The notes beneath the pieces are model-generated. The model was not told where the DNA came from, made no database searches, and saw only the letters and a program-made list of their open reading frames with translations. The position numbers and the translations under genes are program-made. Shown here piece by piece: positions 8,410-15,374 of a stretch of 23,970 nt of DNA. This stretch comes from Nitrososphaerota archaeon (GTDB taxonomy: Archaea; Thermoproteota; Nitrososphaeria; Nitrososphaerales; JAHFOH01): NCBI GenBank assembly GCA_023266955.1, contig JAHFOH010000001.1, forward strand, positions 11,850-35,819, given 5' to 3'. Within the stretch, counting starts at the first letter, position 1. Every line of letters begins with the position of its first letter.

Positions 8410-8709
8410 TTGAAGGAGTACGATAGAATTGTTCTTTGGACTGACTACTTCGACTCTGCCATTAGTAGGTCAGGGGGCCGAAGAGTGTCTCTAAGCTCCG
8501 CAACTAAATCTCCAACGCTGGAGGAATTGGCTGAGGCGGCTCGAAAACTTGGCTATGATGTCGAAATGGTCAAGGCATCTCATCCTAAGCGTAGCCCGAC
8601 AAGGTCAGGGTATGTTTCAATTCCACGTACCAAACCGAAGACTCAAGTGATCACTGAAATTGCACAAATGTTGCCCCTCGTAAGGGGTGACAAGCGACAG
8701 CCGACTTAG
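8410..8709 (+). CDS. srp19: Signal recognition particle 19 kDa protein
   Basis: SRP19 binds the tips of helices 6 and 8 of 7S RNA and helps SRP54 load. The family signs are WTDYFDSAISRSGGRRVS near the N-terminus (first strand and the RNA-contacting GGRRV loop), then TLEELAEAARKLGYDVE and the basic loop with HPKRSPTRSGYVSI. At 99 residues it is a normal archaeal length. The start is TTG at 8410, eight bases after the S8e stop; conserved sequence begins immediately (KEYDRIVLWTDYFD), leaving no room for a later start. The C-terminal tail is short and polar. The 7S RNA gene itself is not in the window. Confidence 0.92.
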   Translation: MKEYDRIVLWTDYFDSAISRSGGRRVSLSSATKSPTLEELAEAARKLGYDVEMVKASHPKRSPTRSGYVSIPRTKPKTQVITEIAQMLPLVRGDKRQPT

Positions 8710-8748
8710 CACTCCCGGTCAATGATGTTAATCACTCGTCGTATAACG

Positions 8749-8764
8749 CAGAATCCTTAAAAGT
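8749..8764 (+). promoter_or_regulatory. Promoter for gar1-tfb with CAGAATCC upstream element
   Basis: CTTAAAAG at 8757-8764 is a good TATA-like core centred about 29 bases before the gar1 TTG, so the transcript would begin at or just before the start codon (near-leaderless). It is directly preceded by CAGAATCC, an 8-base string that also directly precedes the TATA-like core of elp3 at 17333. The remainder of the gap after srp19 shows nothing recognisable. Confidence 0.45.
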
Positions 8765-8789
8765 AACAAGACTTCGCGGTAGCGACAAC

Positions 8790-9011
8790 TTGAAGGAAGT
8801 CGGTGCAATTTTGCATCAAGCTAAAAGCGGTCGTCTCATAATTAAGTTGAAGGAGAATGTTGCTCCCGGGACTACGATCGTCGACAGCAATGGACGAAAG
8901 GTGGCCCGAGTGCTCGAGATTATTGGGCCAGTAAAATCGCCTTACGCATCTGCTGACCCGCTTACTGATCGCATCAGTAGGGCAACTAAGGACAAATTAT
9001 ACGCTTACTAA
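8790..9011 (+). CDS. gar1: H/ACA RNP subunit Gar1
   Basis: Gar1 binds the Cbf5 pseudouridine synthase in H/ACA RNPs and speeds substrate RNA release. The 73-residue protein is a single small beta-barrel of the kind expected: GAILHQAKSGRLIIKLKE, then PGTTIVDSNGRKVARVLEIIGPVKSPYASA, the last part being the family's most conserved strand-loop-strand (IGPVKSPYASV-type). The start is TTG at 8790, just downstream of a TATA-like element, and looks leaderless. TFB follows after 10 bases. Cbf5, Nop10 and L7Ae are not in the window. Archaeal Gar1 is often this short and lacks the Gly/Arg-rich ends of the eukaryotic protein. Confidence 0.88.
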   Translation: MKEVGAILHQAKSGRLIIKLKENVAPGTTIVDSNGRKVARVLEIIGPVKSPYASADPLTDRISRATKDKLYAY

Positions 9012-9021
9012 GGATGATCTT

Positions 9022-9975
9022 TTGTTGTGGAAGACTTCCTCTGATTCAGGTATTAGCACCGCTTGTCCGGTCTGTGGAAAATTTCTCATAGGAGACTACG
9101 ATAAAGGGGAGGTCGTCTGTCCCAGCTGCGGCTTCGTAGCTGCGGACCAGGCGGAAGACCAAGGACCTGAGTGGAAAGCATTAGATCTAGAGGAGAAGGA
9201 GAGGCGAGTCAGGGTAGGCTCACCTCGGACGCTTTCCCTACATGATTTCGGATTAACCACGGAAATTGGTGGTCAAATGCGTGATTCCCACGGCAAGTCC
9301 TTGAATCCGTATATGCGAAATGCAGTAGGAAAGATGAAGAAATGGCAGACGCGTATAAGAACATCCAGTTCTGAGGAGAGAGGACTTTCAAACGTACTCT
9401 CTAGAATAACGGAGGTGGCAAGCATACTTACTCTTCCGCGCATGGTGTCAGAAACCGCGGCCCACATTTACCGTGTTTCGGCAAGGATGAAGGTGGCGAA
9501 GAGTAAATCGATTATAGGGATGACGGCGGCTTCGGTTTACCTATCGTGTCGTAAGTGTGGGGTAGGAAGATCCTTGAAAGAGGTGGCAAGAGCTGCTGGT
9601 GTCGACAAAAGGACTGTAGCCAAGTACTATAGGTTGGTGTTAAAGGAGGTGGAAAGGGCGTATGTTCCTCCACCCTCCGTGGACAAGTACATTTCAAAAC
9701 TTGTTAATACCGCGAAGATCGATCCTAAGATTGAGAGGCTCGCACTTCAATTAGCCTCCAAAACTAATGACACTAAGATTTCAAGCGGTAAAGCTCCCGC
9801 AGGGCTTGCGGCCGCTTACGTCTACATATCCTCAGTTCTCTCAGGCGAGCACATTCCTCAACGCGAAATCGCCGAGGTCGCTGAAGTGACTGAGGTTACT
9901 GTTCGAAATAGGTGCCGAGAACTTCTCGATAACTACATTATTCGACAGAGACTCAAACCTTTAATGGCCAGATAA
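9022..9975 (+). CDS. tfb: Transcription initiation factor TFB (TFIIB homologue)
   Basis: TFB recruits RNA polymerase to TBP-bound promoters. The 317-residue protein has every expected part: an N-terminal zinc ribbon with C15, C18, C33 and C36; a B-reader/linker region (around RVGSPRTLSLHDFGLTTEIG); and two cyclin-fold repeats, the first around residues 130-215 (SIIGMTAASVYLSCRKCG, then SLKEVARAAGVDKRTV) and the second from about 220 to the end (GKAPAGLAAAYVYISS, then PQREIAEVAEVTEVTVRNR), which carries the BRE-reading helix-turn-helix. The start is TTG at 9022, with AAGG-like bases eight before it; TTG at 9025 is an alternative. It is intact and could be the main or one of several TFBs. It is transcribed with gar1, 10 bases apart. 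Confidence 0.97.
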   Translation: MLWKTSSDSGISTACPVCGKFLIGDYDKGEVVCPSCGFVAADQAEDQGPEWKALDLEEKERRVRVGSPRTLSLHDFGLTTEIGGQMRDSHGKSLNPYMRNAVGKMKKWQTRIRTSSSEERGLSNVLSRITEVASILTLPRMVSETAAHIYRVSARMKVAKSKSIIGMTAASVYLSCRKCGVGRSLKEVARAAGVDKRTVAKYYRLVLKEVERAYVPPPSVDKYISKLVNTAKIDPKIERLALQLASKTNDTKISSGKAPAGLAAAYVYISSVLSGEHIPQREIAEVAEVTEVTVRNRCRELLDNYIIRQRLKPLMAR

Positions 9976-10022
9976 GCCCCTTTCCTTACGTCATTAGCTT
10001 TCAACTTCTGATGGTGTAAGAA

Positions 10023-10463
10023 ATGTCGTTAGATTTCCTAATCCATGCTGCGCGCCGGGGTCGAGAAAAGGCGTATGCGCCGTATTCAGGCGTGAAAGTC
10101 GGAGCTGCTCTTGAAACCGAAGGGGGAAAGATTTTCTCCGGTTGCAACATTGAAAATGCCTCGTATGGATTGTCCAATTGTGCAGAGAGGACAGCCATCT
10201 ACAAAGCAGTCTCAGAAGGTTTTACACGCTTCAAGAGGATCGCCATTGTAACAAAGAAGCCCGAAACGTTCTATCCTTGCGGAGCTTGTAGACAAGTCAT
10301 GATTCAATTCAGCCCAGATATGGAGGTCATCGTAGCAAACACGCAAGGGAAGCACAAGCTTTTCAAGGCCAGAGAACTCCTACCCCACCCTTTCCTTCCA
10401 AAGGAGCTGTTGGCTGATGAAACTAGAAAAGGCACGAAGGGATCTCTACAGAAAACTGGCTAA
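10023..10463 (+). CDS. cdd: Cytidine deaminase
   Basis: Cdd deaminates cytidine and deoxycytidine to the uridine forms in pyrimidine salvage. The homotetrameric-type signature is complete: substrate-binding YAPYSGVKVGAAL, CNIENASYG, the catalytic zinc motif with C53, A54 and E55 (CAER), and PCGACRQ giving the other zinc ligands C86 and C89. Length is 146 residues, slightly long because of a C-terminal tail beyond about residue 130 which runs into the next gene. GGTG at 10013-10016 serves as Shine-Dalgarno before the ATG. The last 47 bases overlap the RlmE gene in another frame, so the tail residues may be shaped by that overlap rather than by deaminase function. Confidence 0.95.
   Translation: MSLDFLIHAARRGREKAYAPYSGVKVGAALETEGGKIFSGCNIENASYGLSNCAERTAIYKAVSEGFTRFKRIAIVTKKPETFYPCGACRQVMIQFSPDMEVIVANTQGKHKLFKARELLPHPFLPKELLADETRKGTKGSLQKTG
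10401..10406 (+). promoter_or_regulatory. Shine-Dalgarno for the RlmE-type gene inside cdd
   Basis: AAGGAG lies 10 bases before the ATG at 10417 and inside the cdd reading frame. It is one of the best Shine-Dalgarno matches in the window and fixes this start, and so the unusually long 47-base gene overlap. Confidence 0.6.
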
Positions 10464-11010
10464 GAAAGAGGGTTTCAGAAGCAGAGCTGCATTCAAGCTC
10501 CTTGACCTAAATGAGAGATACTCCCTCCTCAAGCCTAACCAAAAAGTCGTTGACTTCGGTTGCGCCCCTGGCGGCTGGTTACAGGTAGCCTCGAAAGCCG
10601 TAGGTCTAGGAGGCAGGGTTCTGGGAGTCGACGTAAGCCTAGTAGACAAAGTAGGTGATAACGTCACTACTATTACAGGAGACGTAGGACTTGACAGCAC
10701 CATAAACGCTGTATTAGATCAGCTGCAGGGGCACGCTGATGTAGTGCTATCGGATATTTCTCCCAAGGTAAGTGGGGTGTGGGAGCTGGATCATCAGAGA
10801 CAGGCGGACCTGACGCTTCGAGTGATCGATGCGTTTCCTCGACTTCTTAAACCCGGAGGTAATGCCGTCCTCAAGATTTTCGAAGGGGAAAGGGTGAAAG
10901 AGATCAATTCAATGCTCCTTGAGGTATTCCGGGTCGTCAAGCTGGCCAAACCCAAGGCAAGTCGATCGGAAAGTAGCGAAATGTACTTTGTGTGTCTCCG
11001 TTTTGAATGA
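10417..11010 (+). CDS. rlmE: RlmE/FtsJ-type 2'-O-ribose rRNA methyltransferase
   Basis: This SAM-dependent enzyme methylates a ribose 2'-OH, in bacteria U2552 of 23S rRNA. The 197-residue product carries the Rossmann SAM site VVDFGCAPGGWLQVA at residues 44-58 and the full K-D-K-E catalytic tetrad of the family: K27 (RAAFKL), D113 (LSDISP), K153 (LKIFEG) and E188 (SSEMYF). The start is ATG at 10417 with AAGGAG ten bases upstream, giving a 47-base out-of-frame overlap with cdd. It ends four bases from the convergent trm1 gene. The exact target nucleotide in this archaeon cannot be read from sequence; tRNA 2'-O-methylation (Trm7-like) is the main alternative. Confidence 0.92.
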   Translation: MKLEKARRDLYRKLAKKEGFRSRAAFKLLDLNERYSLLKPNQKVVDFGCAPGGWLQVASKAVGLGGRVLGVDVSLVDKVGDNVTTITGDVGLDSTINAVLDQLQGHADVVLSDISPKVSGVWELDHQRQADLTLRVIDAFPRLLKPGGNAVLKIFEGERVKEINSMLLEVFRVVKLAKPKASRSESSEMYFVCLRFE

Positions 11011-11014
11011 GTGC

Positions 11015-12169
11015 TCAGGGACCGCGTATCGTATCATACAGGAACTTTATCGGCGCGTTCGTTCTGATTCCCCGGGGGTTGAATGCAGTTCGCGTGGCCG
11101 TGAAGCCAGCAAGCCGTAACTGCCCTATGACGTCTTCCAATGTAGGGGTAGGAACCTGAAGTTTGTCAGCAATCTTATCTGTTACAAAGTAGGTGGCAAT
11201 ATCAGCCTCTTCCAAAGCGAGTGCAAGTAACCTATAACTCTCCTTTGAGAAATACGTCTCATGGAACTGAAGGGAATATCGCAATAGGTCTTGATCATAA
11301 ATGCTAGCCGTCCATAGGGGGCCTGAAGTCTTCATCTTTGCTCCGCAGTTGTTGCAATTCTGTCCGACTGGAGACTCTAAGATTCTGTTACCGCACTTGA
11401 AGCAGTGGAGAATATGACCGAGATTGGATGCGGTGCTTTGAACTTCGGATGATTCTGGTCGAATCGAGACGTATACCCGCATGTAATTTCGGGTCACATG
11501 GGCAAACCGAGGAACTATGCCCAAATCGAGTCTTGTCGCCGTCATGGCCGTTAGGCCCAGAATCAGTCGTATGCCGATCTCGTGACAATATTCGGTATTC
11601 AGGGAATATCCGTGATATTTTCTCCATGCAATCTCGGGGTAGATACCGCATAGAACAGTGGCATCTGTAGCTCCAAGGCACAGCAAACCACCGGCATGCA
11701 GTGCTCTCAGAGAACAGTCGATGAAAGGAGCCGGGGAACCGAATGGATCTACATCAACAATGCTGAACCTTTCCTCAGGGCCGGAATGATCAATCAGGAA
11801 CTTGCAGCAGTCACGAGCAGAGAACAAACATCTAGAGGAGACGCGGTTGATACGAGCAGCCTTCCGCGCAATACTAATTGAGGTTGGATTGAGGTCGTTG
11901 ATGTATACCTTCTCGATTTCTGGCACTTCAGTTGCAACCCGAAGCCCGCGGGCCCCAACTCCTGCTAATGAATCTGCGAATGTCACCCGCTTGCCCAGCT
12001 TCTGCACGGCACCTCTAATTATCAAAATGGATAGATCGCGAGGGACTCTCGCTAGGGGGTTGAAGAAAACAGGCTCCTTCGGTGGAGGTACCTTGCGCGT
12101 AGGAGCCGAAGGAACGAGAAGATACGTTCTTCCTTCCTGAATTCTCTGGTAGACAACTTCCCTATGCAA
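11015..12169 (-). CDS. trm1: tRNA (guanine(26)-N2)-dimethyltransferase Trm1
   Basis: Trm1 makes m2,2G at position 26 of tRNA using SAM. The N-terminal methyltransferase domain holds motif I (DSLAGVGARGLRVA from residue 66), the acidic loop YINDLNP and the catalytic IVDVDPFGSPAPF with DPFG at 141-144. The C-terminal domain includes a zinc knuckle with C256, C259, C272 and C275, and family blocks ETYFSKESY and GIRTNAPIKF near the end. At 384 residues it is normal length. It starts with TTG at 12169; no nearby ATG exists and conserved sequence starts within 15 residues. It is convergent with rlmE (4-base gap) and divergent from the THEP1 gene, with a symmetric AT element between. Confidence 0.95.
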   Translation of the reverse strand: MHREVVYQRIQEGRTYLLVPSAPTRKVPPPKEPVFFNPLARVPRDLSILIIRGAVQKLGKRVTFADSLAGVGARGLRVATEVPEIEKVYINDLNPTSISIARKAARINRVSSRCLFSARDCCKFLIDHSGPEERFSIVDVDPFGSPAPFIDCSLRALHAGGLLCLGATDATVLCGIYPEIAWRKYHGYSLNTEYCHEIGIRLILGLTAMTATRLDLGIVPRFAHVTRNYMRVYVSIRPESSEVQSTASNLGHILHCFKCGNRILESPVGQNCNNCGAKMKTSGPLWTASIYDQDLLRYSLQFHETYFSKESYRLLALALEEADIATYFVTDKIADKLQVPTPTLEDVIGQLRLAGFTATRTAFNPRGIRTNAPIKFLYDTIRGP

Positions 12170-12191
12170 CTGTCTCCCAAATGGGTGAGAG

Positions 12192-12201
12192 ATTTCTAAA
12201 T
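12192..12201. promoter_or_regulatory. Symmetric AT element between trm1 and the THEP1 gene, candidate bidirectional TATA
   Basis: ATTTCTAAAT reads ATTT on both strands around a 2-base centre. Its centre is 27-28 bases from the trm1 TTG, which would make that transcript leaderless, and about 40 from the THEP1 TTG, which allows a leader of about 14 bases. The 67-base divergent gap contains no better TATA candidate. Confidence 0.4.
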
Positions 12202-12236
12202 GGCTTACATAGATACATTACACTCTTAAGGGAAGA

Positions 12237-12809
12237 TTGGGAGGACGGACGCCGCTTTTGTCCGAGAGTAAAAGAGTCTGGTTTCTTACTGGTGAGCCAG
12301 GAATCGGAAAGACATCGGTTCTTGCTAAAACAGTTACACAGCTCAAGAGCAGCGGGTACATAGTAGGCGGCGTTATTTCCCGGGAGGTTAGGATCCACGG
12401 TGAAAGAATAGGATTTGACCTAGTCGATATCGCCACGGAGCGTAGAGGTACCCTCGCATCGGTAACCACGAAGATGGGTCCTAAGGTGGGAAAGTATAGA
12501 GTCAACCTCCAGGACCTGGCCGATATTGGGGCGCAGGCGCTGTTGAAGGCAGCCGGGGCATCTGAAGTCATCGTATGCGACGAAGTCGGTCCGATGGAGC
12601 TCTATAGTCCTGAATTTAGACGAGCAGTTAAGCAAGTCGTTGAAAGTGGGAAGCCATTGGTTGGAGTTATCCACAAAAGAGTGAAGGACCCTTTTGTTGA
12701 GGATCTCAAAGGTCTTCCGTATGTAGAGGTAATTGAAGTCACCGAGCAAAACAGAGCTAGCCTTTCTGATGAATTAGCGACGAAGGTACTTCAGAGACTG
12801 GAGGCATGA
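12237..12809 (+). CDS. Nucleoside-triphosphatase, THEP1 family
   Basis: A 190-residue P-loop NTPase of the THEP1 family, which hydrolyses ATP, GTP and other NTPs in vitro and whose cell role is poorly known. Walker A is GEPGIGKT at residues 19-26, directly after a short strand (RVWFLTG). Walker B is VIVCDEVGPMELYS, with D115 and E116; the DEVGPMEL string is the family hallmark, as is the GGVISREVR block after Walker A. The start is TTG at 12237; another TTG at residue 8 is possible. It lies seven bases upstream of rnhB and is probably co-transcribed with it. A link between NTPase activity and R-loop or primer processing is suggested only by position. Confidence 0.88.
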   Translation: MGGRTPLLSESKRVWFLTGEPGIGKTSVLAKTVTQLKSSGYIVGGVISREVRIHGERIGFDLVDIATERRGTLASVTTKMGPKVGKYRVNLQDLADIGAQALLKAAGASEVIVCDEVGPMELYSPEFRRAVKQVVESGKPLVGVIHKRVKDPFVEDLKGLPYVEVIEVTEQNRASLSDELATKVLQRLEA

Positions 12810-12816
12810 TAACAAG

Positions 12817-13467
12817 ATGGAAACCATCGGTGGGGTAGACGAAGCGGGAAGAGGCCCAGTGTTCGGCCCCATGGTCATCGCCGGGGTTACATTCTCAAAA
12901 TCGGATGTTGATCTTCTCGTGGAACTGGGAGTGAAAGATTCGAAGCTGCTTACCCCAGCGCGAAGGTCACTTCTATCGAATCAGATTCACAGGCTAGCGG
13001 AGGAGATTAAGGTTGTGAAAGTCTCGCCTTCGGAGATAGACAAGTTTGTGAAGCGCGGTATCAAGTTCAGAAAGCTCAATTTTCTAGAGGCTATGAAAAT
13101 GGGTTTCATAATCAATCATCTATCAGCTGACGAAGTCTATGTAGACGCCCCTGACACGGACCTGAACAGATTTTCTGGGATTCTACAACAATTCGTTACA
13201 CGTAAGGTAAAGATCGTATGCCGTCATAAAGAGGACAGGCGAAATCCAGTTGTAGCCGCCGCAAGTATCGTGGCCAAAGTTAGGAGAGATCTGGAAATTG
13301 AGAAACTGAGAAACGTCTACGGTGATTTTGGCTCGGGATACCCCTCGGATAAGGCCACATTCGAATTTTTGTCAAACTGGGTTTTGGAAAAAAGCAAGCC
13401 TCCTCCATTCACAAGGACCTCTTGGAAGACTCTTCGAAGGATCGGCCCCAAAATTACAGATTACTAG
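12817..13467 (+). CDS. rnhB: Ribonuclease HII
   Basis: RNase HII removes ribonucleotides from RNA-DNA hybrids and single rNMPs embedded in DNA. The 216-residue protein has the full active site: D8 and E9 in GVDEAGRGP, D110 in VYVDAPD and D140 in KEDRRNPVVAAASIVAKVRRD, the last block also being the most conserved part of the family. The YGDFGSGYPSD motif and the C-terminal WKT region typical of archaeal forms follow. The ATG at 12817 sits 13 bases after GGAGG within the THEP1 3' end. The last 14 bases overlap the convergent fibrillarin gene, tail to tail. Length and motifs are normal, so it should be active. Confidence 0.96.
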   Translation: METIGGVDEAGRGPVFGPMVIAGVTFSKSDVDLLVELGVKDSKLLTPARRSLLSNQIHRLAEEIKVVKVSPSEIDKFVKRGIKFRKLNFLEAMKMGFIINHLSADEVYVDAPDTDLNRFSGILQQFVTRKVKIVCRHKEDRRNPVVAAASIVAKVRRDLEIEKLRNVYGDFGSGYPSDKATFEFLSNWVLEKSKPPPFTRTSWKTLRRIGPKITDY

Positions 13468-14110
13468 GCATTTTTTGTGCTAGAATCATCGCGTGATCCT
13501 TGTCATAAGGATCTAGTCTTATTGCTTCGAGGATTCTGAACCCACTATTTCGCAGCTTTGAAATTTCCTCTTCGAACGTCTTCTTGGGATCCTCTACCAC
13601 ATCGATGCTGCGAGCCTTAATCACTAACAGTAGGAACCCATGAGGCTTAAGATAGTAGGCACAGTTGGTAATTGCAATATCCGTTTGGTCGGGTTGTGCG
13701 ATATCACAGTACACGATATCGACCTTGTCGAAGACGACTCGGTATTTTTGTGGGCTTCTGGCATCTTCAATTATGGGGATGATGTTCTGTCGGTGTCTCG
13801 CCACCCTGTCGATGAATTCTTTCGCAACTCTCTGAGCGAATTCTACTGCGAAGAGGACTCCCTCTTGCCCGATAATGTCGGAAATATGGCTAGCTGTCGT
13901 CCCTGTTGAGACTCCTAGGTAGAGCACCTTGCTTCCATGTGTGAGAGGGACTTGTTTCAGGCCTTTCCGGATTGCCGCTGCGAGTTTGCTTCGAAAAGCA
14001 TCCCAAACCCTGTATTCTCGGCCCTCTAGGGTGATGAGTTTCTCACCATAGACTTGTACACCAAGTGCTAGATTGAGGGTTGCAAGCCTTCTTTCATCGT
14101 TTATTTGCAA
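13454..14110 (-). CDS. flpA: Fibrillarin, box C/D RNP 2'-O-methyltransferase
   Basis: Archaeal fibrillarin is the methyltransferase of box C/D sRNPs, placing 2'-O-methyl groups on rRNA and tRNA under guide RNA control. The 218-residue protein has the short archaeal N-terminal domain (YGEKLITLEGREYRVWDAFRSK) without a Gly/Arg-rich region, then the SAM site VLYLGVSTGTTASHISD from residue 62, VEFA for the ribose-binding acid, the VDIVYCDIAQPDQ block and the KARSID strand. The start is TTG at 14110 in a frame with no early ATG. It lies 19 bases behind nop5, the usual archaeal order for these partners. The third RNP protein, L7Ae, is not in the window. Its 3' end overlaps rnhB by 14 bases. Confidence 0.96.
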   Translation of the reverse strand: MQINDERRLATLNLALGVQVYGEKLITLEGREYRVWDAFRSKLAAAIRKGLKQVPLTHGSKVLYLGVSTGTTASHISDIIGQEGVLFAVEFAQRVAKEFIDRVARHRQNIIPIIEDARSPQKYRVVFDKVDIVYCDIAQPDQTDIAITNCAYYLKPHGFLLLVIKARSIDVVEDPKKTFEEEISKLRNSGFRILEAIRLDPYDKDHAMILAQKMPSNL

Positions 14111-14129
14111 CTCTATAATTCGGATTGTC

Positions 14130-15323
14130 TTATTTTCTATCAGTCTTCCTTCTCCTTTCTTTTCTTAGCCTTCGGTCAGCTGGCTTAGGTGGCTCTGGGT
14201 ACTTCTCCCTTATTTCTTCGAGCCGTCTCTCGAAAGTTTTCTGCAACTGTTGCTCCTTCGTCCCCCTGAACGCGTCTATCCGCGCAGCTATGGCTATCTT
14301 GTTCGCAAGTGACCTAGCTACCTTTCCTCTTTGCCATTTGGGTGCTGAATGGACAGCCTGGTGTTGAAATATGATACCGTGCTTCGGAGGCCTCGTCCCG
14401 GTCTTCAGAGCTCTGAAAAGGGCCTTTTCAGCGCCCAAAATTTGAATGGTGCTTGCTGGAAGCATGGCTAGCCGTTGTAGTCCACCAGCCCTTGCGATAA
14501 GTCTGGCAGCTATAGTCTGGCCTGCAATCGTAGAGAGGTTGGGGGCAATGTTCTCCATCGTTCTCTCCACGTGTTTGAGTAGCTTGTCTCTGAGTGATGA
14601 AAGGTGAAGTAGCTCTTCACCCAAATTGGATATGCGAGTGAGGTCTTCATCGCTTATGGCGCCACCTTTTGACTTCTGACTTGCTATCAGAATTGCCTCG
14701 CTCTTCTTGTCTGAGAAGCCAAATCTGCGAATTTCCTCCTTGCCGATGTTGTCTCTTCGACCAAATTGTGTTGCTATCTTTGCATAGGTTAAGGAATCAT
14801 CCACTAGGCCGTCCAGTTCTGGGAAGTGCAGATCGTACCATTCCGTTAGCCGTGCCGAGAACAAGTTGAAAGTTTTGTCGACTTCGTCTAGTGCTTGAAC
14901 CGATTGGATGACATGCAGGTCGGGAGCAGCTGATAGGATTCTTAGTTTTTCCTCCGAAACTTCGAGCGCGTAACGTCTTATTGCCTCTCTCGCTTCTTCT
15001 TCCGAGGAGGCGAACCCAGCCTTTATCATGAGTGGAATCTTCTGCAGCTCCAGTGCTGTCCTGACTTCAGTGGACGCGATGGAAACACGGTAGCCCGCCT
15101 GAGAGAGGGGATCCTTTAGAGCGTCGTCCGTTACTTCCAACTCTTCAAGACCTTTCTCCTTGAGGACCGAGAATGTTTCGAGGAGTTCTGAGTCTGGGCT
15201 GCTTCTAATTTTATTCAAGGCATCAAGGGCCGAAGGTCCTTTGAATTTCGATGCAACAATGATGTCGTTTGACTCGTCCGTTGCAATTATTCCAGCCTCA
15301 CATACGAATAGGATGGCTTTCAA
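14130..15323 (-). CDS. nop5: Nop5 (Nop56/58-like) box C/D RNP scaffold protein
   Basis: Nop5 bridges fibrillarin to L7Ae and the guide RNA. The 397-residue protein shows the three parts: an N-terminal fibrillarin-binding domain (to about 115), a coiled-coil dimerisation region (about 120-255) and the Nop RNA-binding domain from about 256, with ENIAPNLSTIAGQTIAARLI, then GAEKALFRALKTG at 297-309 and the signature PPKHGIIFQHQAVHSAP. The tail from about residue 380 is strongly basic (repeated R and K), like other Nop56/58 proteins. The start is TTG at 15323, preceded by AGGGA. Transcribed with fibrillarin; divergent from pyrD. Recognition is certain. Confidence 0.97.
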   Translation of the reverse strand: MKAILFVCEAGIIATDESNDIIVASKFKGPSALDALNKIRSSPDSELLETFSVLKEKGLEELEVTDDALKDPLSQAGYRVSIASTEVRTALELQKIPLMIKAGFASSEEEAREAIRRYALEVSEEKLRILSAAPDLHVIQSVQALDEVDKTFNLFSARLTEWYDLHFPELDGLVDDSLTYAKIATQFGRRDNIGKEEIRRFGFSDKKSEAILIASQKSKGGAISDEDLTRISNLGEELLHLSSLRDKLLKHVERTMENIAPNLSTIAGQTIAARLIARAGGLQRLAMLPASTIQILGAEKALFRALKTGTRPPKHGIIFQHQAVHSAPKWQRGKVARSLANKIAIAARIDAFRGTKEQQLQKTFERRLEEIREKYPEPPKPADRRLRKERRRKTDRK

Positions 15324-15335
15324 ATATCCCTACAA

Positions 15336-15345
15336 GGTTTAAACC
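15336..15345. promoter_or_regulatory. Perfect palindrome in the nop5/pyrD gap, candidate pyrD TATA
   Basis: GGTTTAAACC is a perfect 10-base palindrome containing a TTTAAA core. It lies about 34 bases before the pyrD ATG, suitable for a short-leader promoter. It is only about 18 bases from the nop5 TTG, too close for that start, so if it drives nop5 the true nop5 start is further in. A weaker AT element around 15347-15356 is better spaced for nop5. Confidence 0.4.
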
Positions 15346-15374
15346 GATTATGTTAAGGTTATCCGAAGTTTGTG

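Noticed and set aside
8710..8789. Possible box C/D guide RNA before gar1 (AATGATG resembles box C)
   Set aside because: The box C match is imperfect at its last base and no CTGA box D or C'/D' pair follows at suitable distance.
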